Assembly: GCF_003226555.1 (NCBI RefSeq)
Contig: NZ_QKQS01000023.1
Coordinates: 873,263 to 937,262, forward strand
DNA from: Rhodopseudomonas palustris
Lineage (GTDB): Bacteria > Pseudomonadota > Alphaproteobacteria > Rhizobiales > Xanthobacteraceae
Direction of reading: 5' to 3'
Length of the DNA stretch: 64,000 nt
The notes under the pieces: model-generated
What the model saw: only the letters and a program-made list of their open reading frames with translations
Told to the model about the DNA's origin: nothing
The model's database searches: none
Program-made: the position numbers and the translations under genes
Part shown: in pieces, positions 1-9,544 of the stretch
Position numbering within the stretch: position 1 is the stretch's first letter
Layout: each line of letters begins with the position of its first letter

Positions 1-836
1 AGGAGCCGCACAAGGGCGTCAACCCGGACGAAGTCGTGGCGATCGGCGCGGCGATCCAGGCCGGCGTGCTGCAGGGCGACGTCAAGGACGTGCTGCTCCT
101 CGACGTCACCCCACTGTCGCTGGGTATCGAGACGCTGGGTGGCGTATTCACCCGCATCATCGATCGCAACACCACGATCCCGACCAAGAAGAGCCAGGTG
201 TTCTCGACCGCCGAGGACAATCAGAACGCGGTCACCATCCGGGTCTTCCAGGGCGAGCGCGAAATGGCGAGCGACAACAAGATGCTCGGTCAGTTCGATC
301 TGATGGGCATTCCGCCAGCACCGCGCGGCATGCCGCAGATCGAAGTGACATTCGACATCGACGCCAACGGCATCGTCAATGTCTCGGCCAAGGACAAGGC
401 GACCGGCAAGGAGCAGCAGATCCGCATCCAGGCATCTGGCGGTCTGTCCGACTCTGAGATCGACAAGATGGTCAAGGACGCCGAAGCCAACGCGGCCGAA
501 GACAAGAAGCGCCGCGAAGCGGTCGACGCCAAGAACCATGCCGACGCGCTGGTGCACTCTACCGAGAAGGCGCTGGCCGAGCACGGTTCGAAGGTCGACG
601 AAGGCGAACGCCGCAGTATCGAGGACGCGCTGAGCGATCTGCGCGAAGCGCTGAAGGGCGACGACGCCGAGGCGATCAAGGCCAAGACCAACACGCTGGC
701 GCAGGCTTCGATGAAGCTCGGCGAAGCGATGTACAAGCAGGCGGAGGGCGGCGCAGCGCCGCAGCAGCCTGGTCAGGACGACGTGGTCGACGCCGAGTTC
801 ACCGAAGTCGACGACGACAAGAAGAAGTCCGCGTAA
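1..836 (+). CDS. dnaK: Chaperone protein DnaK, C-terminal part (5' end outside window)
   Basis: This is the 3' part of the Hsp70 chaperone, which binds unfolded peptides in the cytoplasm under ATP control with DnaJ and GrpE. The reading frame is open from base 3 and ends at 836, giving about 277 residues. They cover the last stretch of the ATPase domain ([17 protein letters not shown]), the interdomain linker ([15 protein letters not shown]), the beta-sandwich substrate-binding domain and the helical lid. The protein ends in an acidic tail ([19 protein letters not shown]), as bacterial DnaK normally does. dnaJ follows on the same strand after a 128-bp gap filled by a palindromic repeat. The start codon lies before the window, so total length cannot be given. 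Confidence 0.97.
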   Translation, partial: EPHKGVNPDEVVAIGAAIQAGVLQGDVKDVLLLDVTPLSLGIETLGGVFTRIIDRNTTIPTKKSQVFSTAEDNQNAVTIRVFQGEREMASDNKMLGQFDLMGIPPAPRGMPQIEVTFDIDANGIVNVSAKDKATGKEQQIRIQASGGLSDSEIDKMVKDAEANAAEDKKRREAVDAKNHADALVHSTEKALAEHGSKVDEGERRSIEDALSDLREALKGDDAEAIKAKTNTLAQASMKLGEAMYKQAEGGAAPQQPGQDDVVDAEFTEVDDDKKKSA

Positions 837-876
837 CGGCGAACGCTCGGCCATGCCGATCGCATCATGCAACACC

Positions 877-948
877 GTCACCGCCGGACTTGATCCGGCG
901 GTCCATCTTTCCGAAATGATGGATGGCCGGGTCGAGCCCGGCCATGAC
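877..948. repeat. Palindromic intergenic repeat between dnaK and dnaJ
   Basis: Two strong inverted repeats lie in tandem here: one centred near 891 (CCGCCGGA / TCCGGCGG) and one at 926-944 (GGCCGGG / CCCGGCC). The whole unit starts with GTCA and ends with TGAC. A related unit sits at 36974-37063. Such elements are common between genes in Bradyrhizobium relatives. It may act as a hairpin between the two chaperone genes, affecting mRNA stability or read-through. If translated, the dnaJ-proximal half gives a spurious MAGSSPAMT leader. Confidence 0.8.
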
Positions 949-964
949 AATTGAGAGCGTTGCT

Positions 965-2104
965 ATGTCCACCACCAAGCGTTGCTACTACGAAACCCTT
1001 GAAGTCGAGCGCAACGCCGACGACTCGACGCTGAAAAGCGCCTTCCGCAAGCTCGCGATGAAATGGCACCCGGATCGCAATCCGGGCGATCCACAGTGCG
1101 AGATGAAGTTCAAAGAGATCAACGAAGCCTACGAGGTCCTCAAGGACGGCGATAAGCGCGCCGCCTACGACCGCTACGGCCATGCTGCCTTCGAACAGGG
1201 CGGCTTCGGCGGAGGCGCCGGGTTCGGCGCAGGCTTTGCGTCGTCGTTCTCTGACATCTTCGAAGATCTGTTCGGCATGGCGTCGCAGCGCGGCCGCGGC
1301 ACCGGCCGCGAGCGCGGCGCGGACCTTCGCTACAATATGGAAATCACCCTGGAGGACGCCTTCAAGGGGAAGACCGCGCAGATCGAAATTCCAGTCTCGG
1401 TCACCTGCGAAGCCTGCTCCGGCACTGGCGCCAAGGCCGGCACCAAGCCGAAGACCTGTTCGACCTGCGGCGGCGCTGGCCGCGTTCGTCAGGCTCAGGG
1501 CTTCTTCACGCTGGAGCGCACCTGCCCGACTTGCCAGGGCCGCGGCCAGACCATCGAAGACCCCTGCCCGTCCTGCAGCGGCTCCGGCCGCGTCATCAAG
1601 GAACGGACGCTGTCGGTCAATATCCCGCAAGGCGTCGAGGACGGCACCAGGATCCGGCTCGCCGGCGAAGGCGAAGCGGGCCTGCGCGGCGGCCCGCCCG
1701 GTGACCTCTACATCTTCCTGTCGCTCGCCAACCACGAGATCTTCCAGCGCGATGGCGCCGATCTGCATTGCCGTGTGCCGATCTCGATGGTCACCGCGGC
1801 GCTCGGCGGCGAATTCGAAGTGCCGACCATCGATCGTGGCAAGACCAAGGTCAAAGTCCCGTCGGGCACCCAGACCGGCAGGCGGTTCCGCATCGCAGCC
1901 AAGGGCATGCCAGTGCTGCGTTCGCGGCAGGTCGGCGACATGTATGTGCAGGTGGTCGTTGAAACCCCACAGAACCTGACCAAAAAGCAGCAGGAGCTAC
2001 TGGCGGAGTTTGAAAAATTGTCTTCCGGTGAAACTCAGCCTGAAGCTGTGGGTTTCTTCTCCAAGGTCAAAGAGTTCTTTGGCTCCCGCGCGAGTGCTCC
2101 CTGA
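965..2104 (+). CDS. dnaJ: Chaperone protein DnaJ
   Basis: Hsp40 co-chaperone that stimulates DnaK ATPase and delivers unfolded clients. The 379 residues show the J domain with HPD (WHPDRN, about residues 35-40), a Gly/Phe-rich stretch ([16 protein letters not shown]), four CxxCxGxG zinc motifs ([32 protein letters not shown]) and the C-terminal substrate-binding region. Length matches type I DnaJ. An in-frame ATG at 923 would add 14 residues encoded by the intergenic repeat, so the ATG at 965 ([14 protein letters not shown]) is preferred. It follows dnaK, the normal arrangement. RpoH, which usually drives these genes, is encoded at 34403-35302. Confidence 0.97.
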   Translation: MSTTKRCYYETLEVERNADDSTLKSAFRKLAMKWHPDRNPGDPQCEMKFKEINEAYEVLKDGDKRAAYDRYGHAAFEQGGFGGGAGFGAGFASSFSDIFEDLFGMASQRGRGTGRERGADLRYNMEITLEDAFKGKTAQIEIPVSVTCEACSGTGAKAGTKPKTCSTCGGAGRVRQAQGFFTLERTCPTCQGRGQTIEDPCPSCSGSGRVIKERTLSVNIPQGVEDGTRIRLAGEGEAGLRGGPPGDLYIFLSLANHEIFQRDGADLHCRVPISMVTAALGGEFEVPTIDRGKTKVKVPSGTQTGRRFRIAAKGMPVLRSRQVGDMYVQVVVETPQNLTKKQQELLAEFEKLSSGETQPEAVGFFSKVKEFFGSRASAP

Positions 2105-2198
2105 CGCTCGTCTAACTTGACCGGCCTGGGTGCGGCCTATACTTGTTGATGTAACAAAAATTTGACACTGGGCCGCGTTTTCCCCGGTTGGTAGCTGA

Positions 2199-2804
2199 AT
2201 GGCTTTGCAGTCGTCCGTTCGCGCGTTCAAGAAGCCTCCCCGTCCGCTGGACGACGAGGTGCGCTTTCTACGCTCTTGGATCGAAAAGCCGCTGCACATG
2301 GGCGCTGTGATGCCCTCGGGCCGGCTTCTGGCGCGCACCATGGCGCGCTACGTCGATATTCAATCTGATGGGCCGGTCGTCGAACTTGGGCCTGGTACCG
2401 GCGCGATTACCAACGCGCTGGTGGAGCACGGCGTCGATCAGAAACGTCTGGTGCTGCTCGAATTTGATCCCGGGTTCTGCGCGCTGCTGCGCGAGCGCTT
2501 TCCGCTCGCCAAAGTCGTGCAAGGCGATGCCTACCGGTTGCGCGATTCGTTGTGGGAAGCGCTTGAAGTGCCGGCGACCGCCGTCGTGTCCGGCCTGCCG
2601 CTGGTCACCAAGCCGATGCTGACGCGGATGAAGCTGATCCGCGATGCCTTTACGCTGCTCGAACCCGGTGCGCCGTTCGTGCAATTCACCTACTCGGTCG
2701 CGCCACCGATCCCGAAATCATTGCCCGGCGTTTCCGCCGAAGGCTCCGAGCGGATCTGGATGAACGTCCCTCCCGCCAGGGTCTGGGTCTACCGCAAGCG
2801 CTGA
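2199..2804 (+). CDS. PmtA-like phospholipid N-methyltransferase
   Basis: A 201-residue class I SAM-dependent methyltransferase. The SAM-binding motif I is VVELGPGTGAITNAL (about residues 61-75). The N-terminal segment (RFLRSWIEKPLHMGAVMPSG) and the late VSGLPL signature match the Rhodobacter/Rhizobium PmtA type, which methylates phosphatidylethanolamine towards phosphatidylcholine. Family members also resemble rRNA adenine dimethylases, but the SGLPL motif in place of NxPY argues for the lipid enzyme. It stands alone between dnaJ and an FMN reductase. Its action at the inner face of the membrane is inferred from the family. PmtA is the likely name, but substrate cannot be read from sequence. 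Confidence 0.8.
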   Translation: MALQSSVRAFKKPPRPLDDEVRFLRSWIEKPLHMGAVMPSGRLLARTMARYVDIQSDGPVVELGPGTGAITNALVEHGVDQKRLVLLEFDPGFCALLRERFPLAKVVQGDAYRLRDSLWEALEVPATAVVSGLPLVTKPMLTRMKLIRDAFTLLEPGAPFVQFTYSVAPPIPKSLPGVSAEGSERIWMNVPPARVWVYRKR

Positions 2805-2910
2805 CGCGCCGCAGGTTCAGGCGCCCTCTCCTCCAATTCCCTGACAGGATCTGGTCCGAGATCATCCGATGCGGCCTTGATCGCGGCGGCACGCTGGGGG
2901 ATACCGAACC

Positions 2911-3492
2911 ATGTCCGCGGTCAAGATCCTGATCATTCCCGGCTCGTTGCGCACCGGCTCGCACAATGTGCGGCTGGCGGCCGCAGCTGCGCACGAGTTC
3001 GCCCGCGCCGATATCGACACCACTTGGCTGTCGCTCGCCGACTATGTGCTGCCGATCTACGACGCCGACTTCGAAGCCAAGTCTGGCGTGCCGAAGAACG
3101 CCGTCGGCCTGAAGCGGATGATCGGCGCCCATCATGGCGTGCTGATCGTCAGCCCCGAATACAATTCGGCCCCGCCGCCGCTGCTCAAGAATGCCATCGA
3201 CTGGGTGTCGCGGGTCGAAGATCCGCACGAGACCCAGGGCCAGGTGTTTCGCGACCGCGCTTTTGCGCTGGCCGCGGCGTCCGAAGGCAAGCTCGGCGGT
3301 ACGCGCTGCCTCGCCTCGCTGCGCCTGATCCTGAGCGGCTGCCGCGCGCCCGTGACTCCCAATCAGGTCGCCCTGTCGTTCGCTCACGAGGCCTATGACG
3401 ATAACGACCGGCTCAAGCATCCCGCCGACATCGCCGCCCTGCAGGCGATGGTGCGGCAACTGATCGATTTCGCCCAGCAGATGATGAGGTAA
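2911..3492 (+). CDS. NADPH-dependent FMN reductase family protein
   Basis: A 193-residue flavodoxin-fold oxidoreductase. The FMN phosphate-binding loop is [10 protein letters not shown] near the N terminus, and the second family motif is [18 protein letters not shown] (about residues 80-97). These proteins bind FMN and reduce flavins, quinones or azo compounds using NAD(P)H; the natural substrate here is unknown. The next gene, pyrF, starts 8 bp after its stop, so the two are probably cotranscribed. The ATG at 2911 is chosen because it is the first start before the conserved beta strand (VKILIIPGS). Confidence 0.88.
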   Translation: MSAVKILIIPGSLRTGSHNVRLAAAAAHEFARADIDTTWLSLADYVLPIYDADFEAKSGVPKNAVGLKRMIGAHHGVLIVSPEYNSAPPPLLKNAIDWVSRVEDPHETQGQVFRDRAFALAAASEGKLGGTRCLASLRLILSGCRAPVTPNQVALSFAHEAYDDNDRLKHPADIAALQAMVRQLIDFAQQMMR

Positions 3493-3499
3493 CGACTTC

Positions 3500-4213
3500 A
3501 TGGCGACCGCCGACACCCCTGACCGCGACCGGTTGATCGTCGCGCTCGATCTGCCAGATCTCCGTGTCGCAGAAGCGATGGTCGACCGGCTCGGCGACAG
3601 CGTCGGTTTCTACAAGATCGGCTATCAGCTTGCCTATGCGGGTGGCCTGCCGCTGGCCCGCGCTTTGGTCGGCGCCGGCAAGAAGGTGTTCGTCGATCTC
3701 AAGCTGCACGACATCGGCAACACCGTCGCCCGCGGCGTCGAAAGCCTGAGCCATCTCGGCGCCAGCTTCCTCACTGTTCACGCCTATCCGCAGACCATGA
3801 AAGCCGCGGTCGAGGCGCGCCGCTCCTCCAAGGTGAAGATCCTCGCCGTCACCGTGCTGACCTCGTACGACGATCGCGATCTTGCGGACGCTGGCTATCG
3901 CTTCGGCGTGCGCGACCTGGTCGAGGCACGCGCCCGGCAGGCGCAGGCGATCGGCGTCGATGGGCTGGTGTGTTCGCCGGAGGAAGCGGTGCATCTGCGC
4001 GGCATCGTCGGGCCCGAAATGGATCTGGTAACGCCGGGCATTCGCCCCGCCGGTGCTGCGGCCGGCGATCAGAAGCGGATCATGACGCCCGCCAAGGCGA
4101 TCACCGCCGGCGCCAGCTATCTGGTGGTCGGCCGGCCGGTGCTGGAGGCACCCGATCCGAAGGCCGCTGCGGATGCGATCGTTGCCGAGATCACCGCCGC
4201 GCGCGGCTCATAA
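3500..4213 (+). CDS. pyrF: Orotidine 5'-phosphate decarboxylase
   Basis: Catalyses the last step of UMP synthesis, decarboxylation of OMP. The 237-residue TIM barrel opens with LIVALDLPD and carries the catalytic [10 protein letters not shown] block (D-x-K-x-x-D). The phosphate-binding end is [20 protein letters not shown] followed by [12 protein letters not shown]. Length is normal for the bacterial short form. A GAGGT Shine-Dalgarno in the end of the FMN reductase gene precedes the ATG, so the two genes are likely coupled. The DUF1330 gene follows 25 bp downstream. Confidence 0.96.
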   Translation: MATADTPDRDRLIVALDLPDLRVAEAMVDRLGDSVGFYKIGYQLAYAGGLPLARALVGAGKKVFVDLKLHDIGNTVARGVESLSHLGASFLTVHAYPQTMKAAVEARRSSKVKILAVTVLTSYDDRDLADAGYRFGVRDLVEARARQAQAIGVDGLVCSPEEAVHLRGIVGPEMDLVTPGIRPAGAAAGDQKRIMTPAKAITAGASYLVVGRPVLEAPDPKAAADAIVAEITAARGS

Positions 4214-4238
4214 CAAACAACAAAGGGAGAGCTTAGAG

Positions 4239-4547
4239 ATGCCCAAAGGCTACTGGGTGGCGCGGATGGACGTGCACGACCTCGATGGCTACAAGCGCGA
4301 CTACGTCGCCCATAATGGCGCGGTGTTCGCCAAATACGGTGCCAAGTTCCTGGTGCGCGGCGGCACTTTCGAGGCCAATGAAGGGCCGGCGCGGTCGCGC
4401 AACGTGGTGATCGAGTTCAAGGACTACGACACCGCGCTCGCCTGCTATCACTCGCCGGAGTATCAGGCGTTGATCAAGGCGCGGTCACCATTCGCGCAGG
4501 GCGAACTGGTGATTATCGAGGGTTATGACGGGCCGCAGCCGTCCTGA
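4239..4547 (+). CDS. DUF1330 family protein
   Basis: A 102-residue protein of the DUF1330 family, a small ferredoxin-like alpha/beta barrel fold related to EthD and antibiotic monooxygenase-type proteins. Visible family features are the N-terminal GYWVARMDVHDLDGYKRDY and the late RSRNVVIEFKDYDTALACY followed by the SPEYQALIKAR block. Biochemical function is not established for the family. The ATG at 4239 is chosen for its upstream GGGAGA and because the conserved domain begins immediately. It lies 25 bp after pyrF and is probably in the same transcript. Confidence 0.88.
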   Translation: MPKGYWVARMDVHDLDGYKRDYVAHNGAVFAKYGAKFLVRGGTFEANEGPARSRNVVIEFKDYDTALACYHSPEYQALIKARSPFAQGELVIIEGYDGPQPS

Positions 4548-4641
4548 TTTTTGGACGAAACGCCACCACCGGAGCACTCGGTAAGTTGCTGGACGCGGGG
4601 CCGGCGGCTATACCGCGGCATTGAACAAGGATGCTCAGCCG

Positions 4642-5457
4642 ATGTCCGATATGCGCTTGATTGTTGCTGGAGCCGGCGGCCGCATGGGCCGGGCGCTGAC
4701 CCGCGCCATCAGCGAGACCGAAGGCTTGGTGCTGGCTGGCGCCCTGGAATCGCCGAACTCCGAGCTGCTCGGTCAGGATGCCGGCACCCTCGCCGGCCTG
4801 CCGGCCAACGGCGTTCTGCTGTCGGCCGATCTGTGGTCACTGTCGGCCAATGCCGATGGCATCGTCGATTTCACCGTTCCGCAGGCCACCATCGCCAATG
4901 TGGCGATTGCAGCGCAACGCGGCATTGCCCACATCATCGGCACCACCGGGCTGTCGGCCTCCGACAACGCCGTGATCCAAAGCGTCACCAATCGCGCGGT
5001 GGTGGTGAAGTCCGGGAATATGAGCCTCGGCGTCAATCTGCTGGCCGCGATCGCCAAGCGCGTGGCCCAGTCACTCGACGACAGCTTTGACATCGAGATC
5101 GTCGAGATGCATCACCGCGCCAAGGTCGATGCGCCGTCCGGCACCGCGCTGCTGCTCGGCGAAGCGGTGGCGGCCGGCCGCAAGGTCGATCTCGCCACCC
5201 ATTCGGCGCGGGGCCGCGACGGTTTCACCGGCGCTCGCAAGCCAGGCGATATCGGCTTTGCGTCGCTGCGCGGCGGTACCGTCACCGGCGATCACACCGT
5301 GATCTTCGCCGGCGCCTCGGAGCGGATCGAACTCACCCACAAGGCCGAGGATCGCATGATCTTCGCCCACGGCGCGCTGACCGCAGCACGCTGGGCCAAG
5401 GGCCAGAAGCCCGGCCTGTACTCGATGGCCGACGTCCTCGGCCTCGGCGATATCTGA
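4642..5457 (+). CDS. dapB: 4-hydroxy-tetrahydrodipicolinate reductase
   Basis: Second committed enzyme of the lysine/diaminopimelate pathway; it reduces hydroxy-tetrahydrodipicolinate with NAD(P)H. The 271 residues begin with the Rossmann motif [10 protein letters not shown]. They include the nucleotide-contact block DFTVPQ and GTTGLS, and the catalytic signature [16 protein letters not shown] (His-His pair and Lys, about residues 154-169). Start at the ATG at 4642 (MSDMRL). A TTG seven codons upstream is possible but unneeded. gpmI is convergent downstream, with a hairpin between them. Confidence 0.96.
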   Translation: MSDMRLIVAGAGGRMGRALTRAISETEGLVLAGALESPNSELLGQDAGTLAGLPANGVLLSADLWSLSANADGIVDFTVPQATIANVAIAAQRGIAHIIGTTGLSASDNAVIQSVTNRAVVVKSGNMSLGVNLLAAIAKRVAQSLDDSFDIEIVEMHHRAKVDAPSGTALLLGEAVAAGRKVDLATHSARGRDGFTGARKPGDIGFASLRGGTVTGDHTVIFAGASERIELTHKAEDRMIFAHGALTAARWAKGQKPGLYSMADVLGLGDI

Positions 5458-5482
5458 CGCTCGGGTCGATCAGCTTGTGGGC

Positions 5483-5509
5483 GTTGCCGGGGGTGCTGGC
5501 CCCGGCAAC
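5483..5509. terminator. Hairpin between convergent dapB and gpmI
   Basis: A perfect 10-bp inverted repeat (GTTGCCGGGG / CCCCGGCAAC) with a 7-nt loop lies in the 72-bp space between the two stop codons. There is no U-tract, so it may act as a stabiliser or a weak two-way terminator instead of a classical intrinsic terminator. Confidence 0.55.
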
Positions 5510-5529
5510 CTGACTCGATTGAAAGCGCT

Positions 5530-7044
5530 TTAACCAATCAGCGATTTGCCGGTCATCTCGGCCGGCTGTGGCAGCTCCATCAGCTTGAGCAGCGATGGGG
5601 CGAGATCGGACAGCTGTCCGTCGGACAGCGGGCCGTCGTCGCCGACCAACAGCACCGGCACCGGATTGGTGGTGTGCGCAGTGTGCGGGCCGCCGGTCTC
5701 CGGATCGCGCATCATCTCGCAATTGCCGTGGTCGGCCGTGACCAGCAGCGCGCCGCCGGCCTTGCGGATCGCCGCGACGATGCGGCCGAGCTGGGTGTCG
5801 ACCGTCTCCACCGCCTTGATCGCAGCCGGCAGGCTGCCGGTATGGCCGACCATGTCCGGATTGGCGAAGTTGAGCACGATCAGGTCGTACTTGCCGGATT
5901 CGATCGCCGCGACGGCTTTGTCGCCGAGCTCGGGCGCCGACATTTCCGGCTGCAGATCGTATGTCGCCACCTTCGGCGACGGCACCATGATGCGGTCTTC
6001 GCCCGGATAAGGCACTTCCTCGCCGCCATTCAGGAAGTAAGTGACGTGCGGATATTTCTCCGTCTCTGCCATCCGGAGCTGATGCAGGCCGGCGTCGGCG
6101 ACCACCTGGCCGAGGCCGTTCACCAGGCTTTGCGGCGGGAAGATCGTGCCCATCAGCGCGTCGAGCGCGGTCGAGTACTGCGTCATGCCGGCGGCGGCCG
6201 CGATCTGCTTCACCTGTTTGCGCGGAAAGCCTGCGAACGCGGGATCAAGCAAGGCGGCAAGGATCTCACGCACCCGGTCGGCGCGGAAGTTGAAGCACAG
6301 CACGCCATCGCCGTCGCGCATACCCTGATAGTCGCCGACCACCGCGGGCACGATGAATTCGTCGTTCACCCCGCCCGCATAGCCGTCGGCAATCACCGCG
6401 CCCGCGTCCGCAAAACGCGGTCCGTCAGCATCGGCGATCACCCCATAGGCCTTGGACACGCGCTCCCAGCGGTTGTCGCGGTCCATCGCATAATAGCGGC
6501 CACTGACGGTGGCGATCGGCACATTCACCGGCAGGTCGGCGCGGAGCCGCACGATGTCGTCGACCGCGGATTTCGGCGGCGTATCCCGGCCGTCGGTGAA
6601 GGCGTGCAACACCGTAGGCACGCCGGCCTTGGTCAGGATTCTGGCCAGCGCGCAGGCGTGGTCCTGGTGCGAATGCACGCCGCCGGGCGACACCAGGCCC
6701 ATCAGGTGGCAGGTGCCGCCGCTGGCCTTCAATTTCTCAATGAATGCCATCAGGCCCGGCGCCCGCTCGATCTCGCCGTTGGCGATGGCGTCGCTGATTC
6801 GCGGCAGATCCTGCATCACCACGCGGCCGGCACCGATGTTGAGATGGCCGACCTCGGAGTTGCCCATCTGGCCGTTCGGCAGCCCGACCGATTTGCCGGA
6901 GGTGCGCAGGAAAGCGTGCGGCCCCTTGCTCCACAGCGCGTCGAAGGTCGGCGTTTTGGCCTGCAGCACGGCATTGTCGGCCGGGTCCTCGCGCCACCCC
7001 CAACCATCGAGAATCACGAGCATAACGGGGCGACGGGACTGCAT
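5530..7044 (-). CDS. gpmI: 2,3-bisphosphoglycerate-independent phosphoglycerate mutase
   Basis: Interconverts 3- and 2-phosphoglycerate in glycolysis and gluconeogenesis using two metal ions. The 504 residues belong to the alkaline phosphatase superfamily. The N-terminal metal site is VMLVILDGWGWRED, the catalytic Ser block is GQMGNSEVGHLNIGAGR, and the late metal ligands lie in NFANPDMVGHTG and TADHGNCEMM. Length fits the family (about 510). An upstream in-frame extension of 24 residues has no conserved content, so the ATG at 7044 is used. The Ada-like gene lies 90 bp upstream on the same strand. Confidence 0.96.
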   Translation of the reverse strand: MQSRRPVMLVILDGWGWREDPADNAVLQAKTPTFDALWSKGPHAFLRTSGKSVGLPNGQMGNSEVGHLNIGAGRVVMQDLPRISDAIANGEIERAPGLMAFIEKLKASGGTCHLMGLVSPGGVHSHQDHACALARILTKAGVPTVLHAFTDGRDTPPKSAVDDIVRLRADLPVNVPIATVSGRYYAMDRDNRWERVSKAYGVIADADGPRFADAGAVIADGYAGGVNDEFIVPAVVGDYQGMRDGDGVLCFNFRADRVREILAALLDPAFAGFPRKQVKQIAAAAGMTQYSTALDALMGTIFPPQSLVNGLGQVVADAGLHQLRMAETEKYPHVTYFLNGGEEVPYPGEDRIMVPSPKVATYDLQPEMSAPELGDKAVAAIESGKYDLIVLNFANPDMVGHTGSLPAAIKAVETVDTQLGRIVAAIRKAGGALLVTADHGNCEMMRDPETGGPHTAHTTNPVPVLLVGDDGPLSDGQLSDLAPSLLKLMELPQPAEMTGKSLIG

Positions 7045-7134
7045 GGCAACGACTTTCCTGGATGTGGGGGCGCCTGAGCGCACCTCACACCTATGGTCGC
7101 GACCCGCCCCCGTCAATCGGGTTCGGCCTGCGGC

Positions 7135-8031
7135 TCACTCGGCCCCGAGGCGTCCGGCTTCCCAGCCGATCATCGCCTGCTTGCGCGTCAGGCCCCAGTG
7201 ATAGCCGGTGAGTGCGCCTCCTTTGCCGAGCGCGCGGTGGCACGGGACCACGAACGAGATCGGGTTCTTGCCGACCGCAGCGCCGACCGCGCGTGATGCT
7301 TTCGGCAGGCTGATTTTGGCGGCGATGTCCGAGTAGCATACGGCCTTGCCGAGCGGGATCTTCAGCAGCGTTTCCCAGACGCGGACTTCGAAATCGGTGC
7401 CTATTAGCACCACTCGCAGCGGCTGTTCTGGGCACCAGTGCGCCGGATCGAAGATCCGCTGCGCCAGCGGTGCGGTGGTGTCCTGATCCGGCACGCAAAC
7501 CGCGCGCGGCCAGCGCTGTTGCAGGTCGACCAGCGCCGCCTGCTCCTCGCCGGGATCGGCGAAGGCGAGACCGGCGAGGCCGCGGTCGGACGCGATGATC
7601 ACCGCGGTGCCGAACGGCGACGGATGGAAGCCGTAGCGCAGGCCGAGCCCGGCGCCGCCGCTTTTCCATTCACCCGGTGACATCGCCTCGTGGGTCACGA
7701 ACAGATCGTGCAGCCGGCCCGGCCCGGACAGTCCGGATGCCAGCGCGGCGTCGAGCACGCTGGCGGAATCGCGCAGCAGCGATTTGGCGTGGTCGAGCGT
7801 CAGCGCCTGCATGAACGCCTTCGGCGTCAGCCCGGCCCACCGCCGGAACAGATGGTGCAGCTCGTCGGGCGTCAGGCCGGCGGCGTCGGCGATCGCCTCG
7901 ATGGTCGGCTGCGCCTTCCATTTCTGCGAGATGAAGGCGATGGCGCGCCGCACGCAGTCGTAATCCGCCAGCGCGGAATCGCGGGCGCCGGGTTTGACGA
8001 GGTGATGGTCGGCAAGGGCGAGGTTCATCAT
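7135..8031 (-). CDS. Ada-like protein: AraC-type HTH domain plus O6-methylguanine-DNA methyltransferase
   Basis: A 298-residue protein with an AraC-type helix-turn-helix region (residues about 35-115, containing FRRWAGLTPKAFMQ) followed by an alkylguanine transferase domain. The active-site motif is VVPCHR, with the Cys that accepts the methyl group. The DNA-binding helix of the same domain is KASRAVGAAVGKNP. The N-terminal Ada zinc domain that repairs phosphotriesters is absent. It probably repairs O6-methylguanine and may also act as a regulator. Start is one of two adjacent ATGs (8031 or 8028); an upstream ATG at 8067 has no better ribosome-binding site. Confidence 0.88.
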   Translation of the reverse strand: MMNLALADHHLVKPGARDSALADYDCVRRAIAFISQKWKAQPTIEAIADAAGLTPDELHHLFRRWAGLTPKAFMQALTLDHAKSLLRDSASVLDAALASGLSGPGRLHDLFVTHEAMSPGEWKSGGAGLGLRYGFHPSPFGTAVIIASDRGLAGLAFADPGEEQAALVDLQQRWPRAVCVPDQDTTAPLAQRIFDPAHWCPEQPLRVVLIGTDFEVRVWETLLKIPLGKAVCYSDIAAKISLPKASRAVGAAVGKNPISFVVPCHRALGKGGALTGYHWGLTRKQAMIGWEAGRLGAE

Positions 8032-8082
8032 ACCGCCGATGTTACCCGTCGCCAGGCGCGACGCCACCCGATTTCCTGGCTC

Positions 8083-8598
8083 TCAGGGCTGGTACAGCGG
8101 CCCCCGCCGCGCGGTATCGAGCGCCGCCAGCAGTGCATTGGCGAAGCTCGCCTTTTCTTCCGCACCGAGGAAGCTGGCGATCGCCAGCCGGCGGCCGGAG
8201 GAGACCAGATACAGCCGCTCGATGCCGGCCTCGTGGTGGACTTTCTTCTCCAACCGCACCCACAGCGGGTTCGCCACCCATTCGGCCACCTCGCCCCGCG
8301 CCGAGGTCCGCCGGACCCTCAGTTGGCTGCAGGTCATCGAGATCTCTTCGCTTTCCCGGGCGCGGGCGAAGCTCACCTTGAACGCGACCGCGAGCGCCAG
8401 CACGTCCAGCCCGAAGAACCCGAACACCGGCCAGGCCCCCATCATCCAGAACGCCAGACCGGCCGCGAAGCTGGCCGAGCCGACCAACCCGATCAGGATC
8501 AGAAATCCGTTGTGACTCAAGGCACGATGCGGCCTCAGCCGTGCCGAAAACAGTTTCGGCTCGGTCGAATCCGGACCAAGATCGGGCTCTGTCGCCAT
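8083..8598 (-). CDS. DUF2244 family inner-membrane protein
   Basis: A 171-residue predicted membrane protein of the DUF2244 family. Two adjacent hydrophobic segments (about residues 30-50 and 53-72) are joined by a very short turn. A soluble C-terminal part contains the family-typical SQLRVRRTSARGEVAEW and FLGAEEKASFANAL stretches. Members are common in alphaproteobacteria, often near cytochrome oxidase or nth genes, but have no proven role. It is divergent from nth with only 22 bp between the start codons, so the two share a promoter region. Confidence 0.85.
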   Translation of the reverse strand: MATEPDLGPDSTEPKLFSARLRPHRALSHNGFLILIGLVGSASFAAGLAFWMMGAWPVFGFFGLDVLALAVAFKVSFARARESEEISMTCSQLRVRRTSARGEVAEWVANPLWVRLEKKVHHEAGIERLYLVSSGRRLAIASFLGAEEKASFANALLAALDTARRGPLYQP

Positions 8599-8620
8599 TG
8601 CGGAATATTATACCTCGCCC

Positions 8621-9418
8621 ATGCCGAAAACCACCCGCCGCCCAGCCAAGCCGGCCGCCAAATCGCCTGCCAGGTTGCCTGCGACGCCCCCTGCCAAACC
8701 TGCCAAGCGCTCCACCACCGCCAAGCCGAAATCAGCGTCGGCCAAGCTGGCGCCGCCGCGCCGCGTCAAATCCCCGCGGCGCTGGAGCGAGGCGGAAGTC
8801 CGCGAAGCTTTCAGTCGTTTGGCCAAGGCGAACCCGGAGCCGAAAGGCGAGCTTGAACACCTCAATCCGTTCACACTGCTGGTTGCGGTGGTGCTGTCGG
8901 CGCAGGCGACCGACGCCGGCGTCAACAAGGCGACGCGGCCGCTATTCGCGGTCGCCGACACGCCGCAGAAAATGTTGGCGCTCGGCGAGGAGCGCGTGCG
9001 TGAGTACATCAAGACCATCGGCCTTTTTCGCACCAAGGCCAAGAACGTGATTGCGCTGTCGCAAAAGCTGATCACCGACTTTGGCGGTGAGGTGCCGAAC
9101 ACCCGCGAGGCACTCGAGACACTGCCCGGCGCCGGGCGAAAGACCGCCAACGTCGTGCTGAACATGGCGTTCGGCCAGCCGACCATGGCGGTCGACACCC
9201 ATGTATTCCGGGTTGGTAATCGCACCGGTCTGGCGCCGGGCGAGACGCCGCTCGCGGTCGAGCTCGAACTTGAACGGGTGATCCCGGCCGAGTTCATGCA
9301 GCACGCCCACCATTGGCTGATCCTGCACGGCCGCTACACGTGTCTCGCCCGCAAGCCGCGCTGCGAGGTCTGCCTGATCAACGATCTGTGCCGCTGGCCG
9401 GAGAAGACGGTGAGTTAG
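8621..9418 (+). CDS. nth: Endonuclease III
   Basis: Bifunctional DNA glycosylase/AP lyase that removes oxidised pyrimidines. The conserved core starts near residue 50. It shows the helix-hairpin-helix LPGAGRKTANVVLN with the catalytic Lys, the VDTHVFRVGNR motif with the catalytic Asp, and the 4Fe-4S cluster ligands (C-x6-C-x2-C-x5-C in CLARKPRCEVCLINDLC) at the C terminus. The 265 residues exceed E. coli Nth (211) because of a low-complexity Ala/Pro/Lys N-terminal extension of about 45 residues. An alternative start within the extension cannot be excluded. Confidence 0.95.
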   Translation: MPKTTRRPAKPAAKSPARLPATPPAKPAKRSTTAKPKSASAKLAPPRRVKSPRRWSEAEVREAFSRLAKANPEPKGELEHLNPFTLLVAVVLSAQATDAGVNKATRPLFAVADTPQKMLALGEERVREYIKTIGLFRTKAKNVIALSQKLITDFGGEVPNTREALETLPGAGRKTANVVLNMAFGQPTMAVDTHVFRVGNRTGLAPGETPLAVELELERVIPAEFMQHAHHWLILHGRYTCLARKPRCEVCLINDLCRWPEKTVS

Positions 9419-9447
9419 TTCGGACTGTCCTTCGTCCGAAACCCGTC

Positions 9448-9530
9448 CGTCATTGCGAGCGAAGCGAAGCAATCCAGAGGCCGCGAAGCGTGACATGGAT
9501 TGCTTCGTCGCTTTGCTCCTCGCAATGACG
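9448..9530. repeat. Palindromic intergenic repeat downstream of nth
   Basis: A long imperfect palindrome: the left arm begins GTCATTGCGAGCGAAGCGAA and the right arm ends CTCCTCGCAATGAC. The inner parts are GCAATCC and GGATTGC. It lies between the convergent nth and peptidase genes and could fold into a long hairpin. A degraded half-copy may be present near 49798-49835. Confidence 0.8.
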
Positions 9531-9544
9531 CGGCTAATGTCGAA

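Noticed and set aside
923-964. Upstream start for dnaJ giving a MAGSSPAMT leader
   Set aside because: These 14 codons come from the intergenic palindromic repeat and are not part of the conserved J domain.
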